A stretch of DNA of 64,000 nt from Viridibacillus soli. GTDB lineage: Bacteria; Bacillota; Bacilli; Bacillales_A; Planococcaceae. Both the position numbers and the translations under genes were made by a program. The notes beneath the pieces are model-generated. The model ran no database searches, had not been told where the DNA came from, and saw only the letters and a list, made by a program, of their open reading frames with translations. This document shows positions 34,077 through 42,071 of this stretch, piece after piece. Position 1 is the stretch's first letter; every line of letters starts with the position of its first letter. The stretch covers positions 1 to 64,000 of the forward strand of contig NZ_JAEOAH010000029.1 in NCBI RefSeq assembly GCF_016612995.1. Reading direction: 5' to 3'.

Positions 34077-34988
34077 TCACGTATGAGATAATATCGGGAA
34101 CATCAGCTTATTATTTTTAAATAGTTCACCTTTATCACCCATTACCATAAGTGTAGAAACCTCTTCTTTAAAGAGACGTTTCTCATTATTTTCACTGTTG
34201 TTCGGCATAAATTTCAAAATGGCATTCTTCGTCTGTTCTGTCGCCAAGACATTTATTACTTCTTCAATTTCTATTTTTTCAGTTGTCAAAATATCATATA
34301 AGATTAACGTGTCTTCTTCGTGATCTGCTACAGCAATTGCATTCAAGCCTTGTATATAGAAAAGATTTCCCTTAAAACTGAACAACTCAAAGTAGTTACA
34401 GTAGAACATGACTAATCCCGAATTGTTCTGCATAGAAAGTGCAAAAAGTGATTCCGTATCTTTTGCTGTTTCGTAAAGCAAATTAAGATCCATAACATTC
34501 TTTATGTCCATTTTCCGGACAGAATATGGACTTTCGATTTTTGATACTTTTTTTGTAGCTTCATATTCATCTACAGGGGCAAATCCAAACTTAGGATAAA
34601 AATCAAGTACGCTGTCATTGGCGAAAAGATAGAACATATCACATTTATCTTTCCACTCATCTATAACAGTTTCCATTAGAACTCGGCTTAGGCCTTGGTT
34701 GCGGTAATGTTCATCTGTCATTACTGTACCAAACTGAACAAATCGTTTTTTCTCCCCTAAGACGATAAAATCAATGGCATTGACTGTAATGTGAGAAACC
34801 ATTTTATCGTTATCTAACAGAGAGTATAAAATGCAATTTTCTTTCCAATATCCACTCTTATACCACTTCTCAAAATCGAAATTATAAGTTTGTTGTGTTA
34901 GTAAATTAAAACTTTACCTTAGCTCATTATCATGCTGGTAGCGTGATATCAATTTATAGTTTTTGCCGTTTATTATTATGTTTTCCAT
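34077..34988 (-). pseudogene. GNAT acetyltransferase with an early stop
   Basis: The gene should start at ATG 34988 (AGGAGAAATT upstream) with MENIIINGKNYKLISRYQHD, NELR. A TAA at 34916-34914 is codon 25, after which the same frame continues SFNLLTQQTYNFDFEKWYKS, ILYSLLDNDKMV and 240 further codons. The remaining part holds the acetyl-CoA loop DEHYRNQGLSRVLM. One base (AAA or GAA to TAA) explains the break. Restarting at the ATG at 34802 would give a 241-residue protein lacking the first beta strands, with no clear ribosome site. Confidence 0.7.
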
Positions 34989-35088
34989 TAATTTCTCCTA
35001 CTTACATTATCTAAATAAATTATATCTTGATTACATAACTGGAAAAAACCTCATTCTTTTTTCATAAAAGAAAATAAGCCAATGTAGT

Positions 35089-35256
35089 TTATAACCACAT
35101 TGCCTTATTATTTGCTTTCTTTTCTTTTAGTAAGATTCTTTGAATACTTTTTGATGATAAATAATATTTTTCCGCTAAAGTAATTGTATCTATTCCAGAT
35201 AAAAAATCGTTGTAGATATTAGAATTCCTTAAATTCAATGATTGATTGGGCTTTAT
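35089..35256 (-). pseudogene. CD3324-like C-terminal remnant
   Basis: The minus frame QSLNLRNSNIYNDFLSGI, then AEKYYLSSKSIQRILLKEKK and MWL stop, matches almost residue for residue the end of the intact CD3324-type gene at 45161-45442. Similarity continues about 60 bp past the stop codon. The first half of the gene is missing. Confidence 0.65.
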
Positions 35257-35292
35257 CTGTTTATAGTAAATAAATAAGTCTAAATATAAGAA

Positions 35293-35730
35293 TTATTTAT
35301 TTAAGCTTGTCCATTTTTGTTCAAGCCATGTTTTGAATTCTTTACCTTTATGACCTTCGTATGCATCGTATACATCAAGGCGCATACGTTCAAGTTTTCC
35401 AGCAAAGTCTTCAAATGTGTGATCAGCTGGTAAGCTTTTCTTCACACGGATTAAGATTTTATCTGTACCTTTGATAATATCAAATTTTTGAACTTTAGGT
35501 GGTTCTACATTTTCACCAAATGCAATTAGTGCTTTGTAAGCTGCTTCTTGTACTTTGTAAACTGTATCATTTTCTAAACGGTTTTTAAGAAGGTCAATTA
35601 CTTTAGCGTGTTTACAAGTACTTAACTCATTTACTGCTGCAATACGGTCTCTCCAGCTAGACGTGTAATTCGCTTCTTTTTTTAGTTCTGCATAGTCTTC
35701 TGGTAATTCTGTTTCAAACTTTTTACTCAA
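35293..35730 (-). CDS. HEAT-repeat protein
   Basis: A 145-residue, highly charged protein with two HEAT-like helical pairs at the start (SSWRDRIAAVNELSTCKHAKVIDLLKN, followed by a YKVQEAAYKALIAFG repeat) and a C-terminal helical part (HTFEDFAGKLERMRLDVYD). HEAT repeats give curved surfaces for protein binding. The start is TTG at 35730 with AAAGGAG 11 bases before; no ATG is near. It stands alone with no partner to hint at role. Reading appears intact. Function unknown. Confidence 0.75.
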   Translation of the reverse strand: MSKKFETELPEDYAELKKEANYTSSWRDRIAAVNELSTCKHAKVIDLLKNRLENDTVYKVQEAAYKALIAFGENVEPPKVQKFDIIKGTDKILIRVKKSLPADHTFEDFAGKLERMRLDVYDAYEGHKGKEFKTWLEQKWTSLNK

Positions 35731-35950
35731 GTTATGTCAAACTCCTTTAAAATTGTATTTGAGATGATTCAAGCTTACTTCGACAAATGGTCTGTGGAAT
35801 ATCAATTCTTCTCTATCCTACCATTATATACGAATTGGACAGCTACCTCTTACTTATTCGAACTTTAACATAAAAGATAGGTATTTTCTCACTATTTAAG
35901 AAAACAAATTCCTATTGATATGTCGATTCGAGTAATCCCGCTAATGAAAT

Positions 35951-36066
35951 GGTGCCAGTCACCTGCCATAATCATGATATAAATCCTTTAAAATAATAAA
36001 AATGGTCTTTATTATCATTACTATATTGATACAGTATATAGACAGAGTAAGTAAGTGACTGACACC
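35951..36066. repeat. Small inverted-repeat element (MITE-like)
   Basis: Ends GGTGCCAGTCAC (35951-35962) and GTGACTGACACC (36055-36066) are inverted copies with one mismatch, around about 92 bp of AT-rich DNA containing no frame. The remaining sequence in 35731-36077 shows no gene. Confidence 0.5.
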
Positions 36067-36077
36067 TAAGCTTTCTT

Positions 36078-36624
36078 TCCCAAGTAAGTTATATCAATTT
36101 CTGAATAAGGCAAATCCTGTTTCGATAAGCTTGAGTAGGTTAAATTCTTCCCTAGTAGGTTAAATCACTTCTCGAGTAAGTCAAATGAAGCTCTGAGTCG
36201 GGCAAATCAGATTCCCAAAAACTTGAATAGGTTATATCCTTCCTCCAGTAGGTTAAATCACTTCTCGAGTAAGTCAAATCAAGCTCTGAGTCGGGCAAAT
36301 CAGATTCCCAAAAACTTGAATAGGTTATATCCTTCCTCCAGTAGGTTAAATCACTTCTCGAGTAAGTCAAATCAAGCTCTGAATTGGGCAAATCAGATTC
36401 CCAAAAACTTGAATAGGTTATATCCTTCCTCCAGTAGGTTAAATCACTTCTCGAGTAAGTCAAATCAAGCTCTGAGTCGGGCAAATCAGATTCCCAAAAA
36501 CTTGAATAGGTTATATCCTTCCTACAGTAGTTTAAATCAATTCTCGAGTAAGTCAAATCAAGCTCTGAGTCGGGCAAATCAGATTCCCAAAAACTTGAAT
36601 AGGTTATATCCTCCCTCCAGTAGG
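36078..36624. repeat. Tandem array of 21/30-bp modules (93-bp unit), array 2
   Basis: The 13-mer CAGATTCCCAAAA recurs at 36208, 36301, 36394, 36487 and 36580, exactly 93 bp apart. Each unit splits into 21+21+30+21 bp modules opening AGTAGGTTAAATCA, AGTAAGTCAAATCA, AGTCGGGCAAATCA and AATAGGTTATATCC. As 93 is divisible by three, both strands stay open (minus frame 36152-36577, plus frame 36223-36639), but neither has a ribosome site. The array abuts the toxin stop codon at 36628. Confidence 0.9.
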
Positions 36625-36627
36625 TTT

Positions 36628-39486
36628 TCAGTTACGTAATGCAACTTGAAATCTCAGAGTATCGGATTGATCATCGACAGCGAGTACCTGCACTTTACTT
36701 CCGATTGGAATGCCCAGACCAGCATTGAAATCTAAGAAATTTACATATCGTCGTCCTTGAGAATCTAATGGATAAGCAGCCTTTATAGCTGTCTCTACTC
36801 CATTAATCACCAATTTATAGCGAACATTTCTACTCGGAACTTTATTAAAATATAGACCATTTACATATTGTTTTCCATTGAAATTAACGATATTCCAGCT
36901 ACCAAATTCATGACCTGTTAACAGTGATTTATACTCTGCAACTTTTACTTTCAGATTATCGTTTTTTTCGTCAACAGCGTACAATTCTAAATTACTGCCT
37001 GGAGTCTCTAGGACAGGTACAGTTCGCTTTCCATTACTTCCCGTTGGAGGAGATTGTATTATATCTTTAAAATTCCCGTTAATCTTCCATTGATATCTCA
37101 CTTTTGTCTTCGGAACTCGAGAAAACGTTGCACCCCTTATCCATCCAGGGTTCTGCGATGGAGTATTCTCAGCCCATTTTTCAAATACATGCGCTTTTTG
37201 AAGTTCTTCAGTTGCTGACCACTCCGTTACAGATACATCGTCAAAATGTAGAGTGGCACTTCCATTGTTTTTTAAACCTAATTTATTAAAATATTCTGGA
37301 TTAGGTCCTGTATTAAAAGAAAACTCTATCATTTTCCAATTATCTCCATCAACCTTCACATTCTGTCTCGCACCTTTTCCATCTCCATTCTCAGTGCTAT
37401 CTGCATAAAACACTACATTGTTTCCACCTGTTGGAGATGCTGTTCGAACATATGCACGAGCGGTATAGCTTGTTGATGGTTTTAATTTGAGTTCGTCTTG
37501 TGCAAAACCGTTTCCGTTCTGGGAAATTTGTCCCCTTCTTTGACCTGTATATCCCCCAGAAGATTGAGTGATATTGTACCATTTAGTAGCACCAGCAGCC
37601 TCAAAATCATAATAAACTGTTGGCACGTGAAGAGTAATGTTCATGCCACGTTTCCATTTCGCATTGTATACTTTTTTATCTTGTAGTTGATTGAGTTGCT
37701 TATCAATGTCATCCTGTGTTTTTTTATCACCAATTAAATTAATCGCAGCTTCATCAATGCATATACTTTTTCCATTTGAATCTGTGTAATATAATTTTCC
37801 ATCTATTTCTTTTGCATTAAAAGCTCTATGGATGGCTTCTTTTATAGTAATTTCAGGTGTTCTATCTTCGGGATCATTCAAATTTCTTGCTGCGACTCTT
37901 CGTTCTAAATTTTCTTTACCAGTTCCTAAATTTAAAGTTAAAGCGCCAGAAACTGCATCAATATTTGTTCGAATAGGATCCCATTGCTTAGAAGTGTCTG
38001 TAATAGGATTACCTGTCGCATCTAGTAGTGCATATTGCCCTTTATTTTGGGTAGTTTCTATATTTAGCGTTTCCGCACCACTTTGAAGCGTATCTAGCTG
38101 ATCTTTATCAATTGAGATGTTAACTGTCCCTGCTTCATTTGCTTTATCTAAAGAGATAGGAGCTTGTCCTTTTTGTGGATAAGTAGCACCCGGCCCTAGG
38201 CTATTTCCAATTTGGTTTGGTCCAGCTGTTATTGTTGTGATAGAATCCCCAGAATTTTGGAATACAAAGTTTGATGTAGGTCGTAAATCATAGATTGGAG
38301 CTGTTCCTGCATTATAGTAACGAACATTGGCATTTAAATAAGCAGCTTCAGCTGTATTAATCCCAATTTCTTCTGACCATGATTGACTGTCTGTATTCTC
38401 TATCGATGTGCTATTACTCCATGAATGTGAATACTTAGGTGAAAAGTTAAAAGTAAATCCCTTATCAAAACCAATTCCCCCACCTACTTCGATGGTGTTA
38501 ACAGTTGTATTAGTATCTGTTACACTTTTTGATTTAGTTCCAGAATTTCCTTCTGTCACATTTTGATTTTTGGAAAATAGTAATCTTTCCATCCCTACTC
38601 CAACAGCTGGATAAGCTGCTACTAATGGATCTTTTGCTTCATCTTTCGTTGCCGCTGGCATATGACCTGTTACTTTTTCAAAATCGGTATATGGATCTGC
38701 AACCGTTCTAGATTTGTATGGATTGGATACATATTTTTTGTATCCTTGTACACTATATGCATCATCCCAAGGGACAATTTGTTGATTTCTAAAGGTGTAC
38801 CCCTTTTCTTCCCATTCGTCAGGAATTCCGTCTCTATCTGTATCTTTTAGTTCCGAGGAAAAAGTTTTATTATCAAACTGGTTAAAGTTTGGTAATAAAA
38901 GCATATCTTTTTTTTCATCAGGTAAATTTACCTTTTCAGAGAAATTAGGTGATAAAATATTTTTTTGTGGAACTTGCTCTTTTGTTTTACTATCTATTGA
39001 CCAGAATAACTGTAAATCAGACGATGTATCTTTTGTATTTCGATATTCTATCTTCAATTCATATACTTTATCTTTTTCTAATTTAAGAGGTTTCTCCATC
39101 TTAACTTGATTAATGACAGTTTCTCCGTTAATTTGCAGAACGATTTGTTGATCAGAGGATGTAGAAAGTATATATTCTCCTGTTTGAGACGGCTTTACTC
39201 TTCCCATCCACCGCACAGATTTGATAATTTGATTATTTTTATCTATTTTGGTCTTATTCATCAGTTTACTTTGTTCACCAAGGTTAATAAAAGCTAATTC
39301 CTTAAACTGAGCATCTTTAAAATAATATCCCAATAGCCCTTGTGTATTACTTTTTTCTTCTGCCATTGTCTTGTTATCAGCTTTCTTTCCATTACTACTT
39401 TCTGCATGAGCTATTACCGGATATACAGCAATTTGAGATAGTATCGCTGTAATTGTAAGACATTTGAATACACTTCTTAGTTTCAT
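36628..39486 (-). CDS. Binary-toxin B-component/Vpb4-like secreted pore-forming toxin
   Basis: A 952-residue toxin of the anthrax PA / iota Ib / Vip1 / Vpb4 family. These bind a host receptor, are cleaved, form heptameric pores and may carry an enzyme. The signal peptide ends near VIAHA (residue 28). A PA14 domain follows (about 48-180, QGLLGYYFKDAQF onward). DTDRDGIPDEWEEKGYTF is the calcium-binding segment. The pore domain includes GGGIGFDKGFTFNFSPKYSHS, the Ser-rich membrane-inserting stretch. After it come a CBM-like domain (about 640-780) and two related C-terminal domains of about 95 residues (from HVFEKW and HEFGSW). I took ATG 39486, with GAGGGAG upstream. No vip2-like enzyme gene lies nearby, which favours a single-component Vpb4-like toxin. 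Confidence 0.9.
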   Translation of the reverse strand: MKLRSVFKCLTITAILSQIAVYPVIAHAESSNGKKADNKTMAEEKSNTQGLLGYYFKDAQFKELAFINLGEQSKLMNKTKIDKNNQIIKSVRWMGRVKPSQTGEYILSTSSDQQIVLQINGETVINQVKMEKPLKLEKDKVYELKIEYRNTKDTSSDLQLFWSIDSKTKEQVPQKNILSPNFSEKVNLPDEKKDMLLLPNFNQFDNKTFSSELKDTDRDGIPDEWEEKGYTFRNQQIVPWDDAYSVQGYKKYVSNPYKSRTVADPYTDFEKVTGHMPAATKDEAKDPLVAAYPAVGVGMERLLFSKNQNVTEGNSGTKSKSVTDTNTTVNTIEVGGGIGFDKGFTFNFSPKYSHSWSNSTSIENTDSQSWSEEIGINTAEAAYLNANVRYYNAGTAPIYDLRPTSNFVFQNSGDSITTITAGPNQIGNSLGPGATYPQKGQAPISLDKANEAGTVNISIDKDQLDTLQSGAETLNIETTQNKGQYALLDATGNPITDTSKQWDPIRTNIDAVSGALTLNLGTGKENLERRVAARNLNDPEDRTPEITIKEAIHRAFNAKEIDGKLYYTDSNGKSICIDEAAINLIGDKKTQDDIDKQLNQLQDKKVYNAKWKRGMNITLHVPTVYYDFEAAGATKWYNITQSSGGYTGQRRGQISQNGNGFAQDELKLKPSTSYTARAYVRTASPTGGNNVVFYADSTENGDGKGARQNVKVDGDNWKMIEFSFNTGPNPEYFNKLGLKNNGSATLHFDDVSVTEWSATEELQKAHVFEKWAENTPSQNPGWIRGATFSRVPKTKVRYQWKINGNFKDIIQSPPTGSNGKRTVPVLETPGSNLELYAVDEKNDNLKVKVAEYKSLLTGHEFGSWNIVNFNGKQYVNGLYFNKVPSRNVRYKLVINGVETAIKAAYPLDSQGRRYVNFLDFNAGLGIPIGSKVQVLAVDDQSDTLRFQVALRN

Positions 39487-39577
39487 ACTCTTCACTCCCT
39501 CTATAAATATTGATTTATCAATGGTTTGACCCATTTTTCCATGTTTTCTATGCTATTTTCATCCACATCCCCTCTAT

Positions 39578-39655
39578 TTCTAAATTAATTATAAAGGTCA
39601 AATGAAGAACAATAATTTCAATACTGAGTAAATTAGTTTCATTCTTAAAATTTTC
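39578..39655 (-). promoter_or_regulatory. Conserved upstream block A (toxin promoter region)
   Basis: About 78 bp closely match 44047-44122, upstream of the dead toxin gene. The core TAATTTAATTATAAAGG... shares TTAATTATAAAGGT, AATAATTTCAATA and AAATTAGTTTCATT. On the minus strand it offers TATAAT at 39589-39594. Conservation beyond a promoter suggests a shared control site. Confidence 0.6.
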
Positions 39656-39785
39656 CCTTATTACTAAAAAACAGGGAAAGAGAGCGTAAAATATTTTGTG
39701 TAAATGAATAAAACGACAAAAAAGGAAGACCTTTTCTTGGTAGAATTAAGTCACCACAACCAATCCTAGAAAAGAGGTCTTCCCT

Positions 39786-40969
39786 ATGAATCAGTTTACT
39801 ACAGAATTAGTTGATGCTCTAGTAAAAAAACAAGATATTACTGAAGTTTTTCGTACCCATTTAGAAACAGCGGTGAATACGTTGTTGGCGACAGAATTAA
39901 CGGCGTTTTTAGATTATGAAAAATATGATCGCATTGGTTTTAACTCAGGCAATTCACGCAATGGCTCGTATTCGCGCACGTTACACACCGAATACGGGGA
40001 CTTAACGATCCAGATTCCTCGTGATCGCAACGGCGAGTTCAAACAACAAACGGTCACACCATATAAACGCTCGAATGATACACTGGAATCAACGGTCATT
40101 CATCTGTTTCAAAAAGGCATTACCATGTCAGAAATTGCCGGACTAATTGAAAAAATGTACGGCCATCATTATACACCACAGACGATTTCCAACATGACAA
40201 AAGTGATGTCAGAACAGGTAGAAGCTTTTAATAAACGACGCCTGAGTGAACGATATGTCTGCGTTTATTTAGACGCGACGTATATTCCTGTCCGCCTAAA
40301 ACGGTGTCCAAAGAAGCCGTCTATATCGCGGTGGGGATTCGTGAAGATGGCTCCAAGGAAGTACTTTCCTATACAATTGCGCCGACAGAATCTGCTTATA
40401 ATTGGAAAGAACTTCTCACAGAACTGAACGAACGGGGTGTTGAAGAAGTCCTTCTGTTTATCTCGGATGGCTTAAAAGGCATGGTTGGCGCCATTACTTC
40501 GATTTTCCCGAAGGCACACTACCAAACCTGTTTAGTTCACGTAGCGCGCAATTTATCGCACAAAGTACGCGTAGAAGATCGCCAAGAAGTTTGCGATGAT
40601 TTCAAAACCGTATACAAATCGGAAAATCAAGAGACTGGTCAAACTGCACTAGAAGCCTTCTGTTCGAAATGGCAAAAAGCCTATCCGAAAGTGGTGAAAT
40701 CCCTAGAGGAAAACGCCTATTTACTGACGTTTTACAGCTTTCCTAAATCTATTTGGTCCAGCATTTACTCAACGAATTTAATCGAGTCCTTTAATAAGCA
40801 AATCAAGAAATATACAAAGCGCAAGGAGCAATTTCCAAACGAAGAAGCACTCGAACGCTTCCTAGTGTCGCAGTTTGAAGATTACAACCAGAAATTCGCG
40901 ACACGTTGTCATATCGGCTTCAATCAGGCACGTGCAAAACTCGAAGCGATGTTTGAATCGCAAGAATAA
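39786..40969 (+). pseudogene. IS256-family transposase, frameshifted
   Basis: The frame opens at 39786 (MNQFTTELVDALVKKQD), matching IS256 mutator-type transposases of about 390 residues. Near 40300 the frame should read VSKEAVYIAVGIREDGSKEV, but one base is lost, and the current frame instead ends at 40427. The second half is open from 40304 to 40969 with the conserved LLFISDGLKGMVGAITSIFP (Asp of the DDE triad) and SIYSTNLIESFNKQIKKYTK (Glu). So both catalytic parts exist but on two frames. A single-base deletion, or a sequencing slip at the AAAA run, accounts for it. Confidence 0.85.
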
Positions 40970-40992
40970 GCTCGAGGAACGCACAGCGCGAA

Positions 40993-41036
40993 ATTTTGGT
41001 TTTGAGGAAGGGGTACCCCTTCCTCAAAACCAAAAT
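40993..41036. repeat. 44-bp perfect palindrome in IS256
   Basis: ATTTTGGTTTTGAGGAAGGG and its exact complement meet head to head with no loop. It lies 24 bp past the transposase stop and may protect the element from outside read-through. Confidence 0.8.
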
Positions 41037-41129
41037 CATTCCTTCGAACAAAAGCACTTAAAAATCTAAAAGTGATAATCTACAAGAAAAGGTTGGATTG
41101 TCATTTACACAAAATTATTGACAGTCCCC

Positions 41130-42071
41130 AGGGAAAGAATGATTTGTTTATGCTATAAACTAGTAATGCTTAAAGTAAAGCTCGTACTTTATGTAAAGTT
41201 TTTATGAAATTGAATGTTAAAAAGCATTACAAGATTAATTACAGCGTACCAGCGCCTTAAACCTCATTATCAATGCTATTAGTATTTGGAATACCGTGTA
41301 TTTATGATAAATAATTGAAAACGACTAGAAAATATATTAAGGAGAATTACTTTCTCATCTATCTCCTTTAGGATAGGAGCACATTAACTTCGTAGGAGAA
41401 TAATCATTTCAATCTTAGATTTAAAATTTTATCCATTCCCTACTCTACTTAGGCTATAAATATAACCCTGATTTTTCTCCTTAGCGTAGAAAAATCAAGG
41501 TTTCATCTTCTGAAAAATATATAATCATATAATTATCCGCGTTTTGTCGGCAGGTCCCCAGTCTTAAATGTAAGAGTGATAGAATCAAATATTGAATCTA
41601 TAGCTTTTGCTGCATCTTTATAGGAATATTTAATTATGCTATTTTACCCACTACTATCTATAACTTTTTATTAAAAATATTGGAAAAAGCCTTATTTAGC
41701 TGCAAGAGGAAAGAAGCCATTTTGAAAAAAGATTGATCAAAATGGTTTCCCCCATCCTAATTGGATTTTTATTAAAAAGGCTACAAGTATTACTCAAATG
41801 TTGATACAAAAGAAATTCTATTAAAATCAAGCTATCGGTTTATTTAAACTTTTTCAAAACATCGCATCTTCTTTATAAACATCGCGACTTTATTACAAAT
41901 CTTTACTATCAATAGCATCTGGGTGACATTCGATTCTATCACTTAACAGAATTCTTTTATTGTATCTTCCATTGCTTCATTTGTATTGACCCTATATTTC
42001 ACATATTTTCAATAAATGATACTTTTTATAAACTTGGAAAATAAGAATATATTTAACTCCCTTACTAATAT
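41130..42071. other. Long gap with a short coding relic
   Basis: No intact gene in 942 bp. On the minus strand 41628-41533 reads IKYSYKDAAKAIDSIFDS, then ITLTFKTGDLPTKRG and stop, a protein-like 33-codon tail of a lost gene. A hairpin CCATTTTGA / TCAAAATGG lies near 41720-41744. The rest is AT-rich, with nothing else recognised. Confidence 0.35.

Larger units (their letters stand above)
39681..41129 (+). mobile_element. IS256-family insertion sequence with 8-bp target duplication
   Basis: The 8-mer AGGGAAAG is present on both sides (39673-39680 and 41130-41137). Between them the ends match as inverted repeats: ATATTTTGTGTAAATGA at the left, and TCATTTACACAAAATTATTG ending in CAGTCCCC at the right. 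The 1449-bp element carries one transposase gene, now frameshifted, and a 44-bp palindrome near its right end. It was inserted 194 bp before the toxin start, at the outer edge of conserved block A. Confidence 0.88.

Noticed and set aside
36078..36624. CRISPR array
   Set aside because: Units are contiguous and similar over their whole length with no unique spacers, and no cas gene is in the window.
36152..36639. Open frames on both strands across the 93-bp repeats, apparently repeat proteins
   Set aside because: The unit length is a multiple of three, so open frames on both strands follow automatically. No ribosome site or start context is present.
36628..39486. Anthrax protective antigen itself
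   Set aside because: The C-terminal half has CBM-like and duplicated domains unlike PA, and no lef/cya genes or PA-specific context are present. Only family membership is supported.
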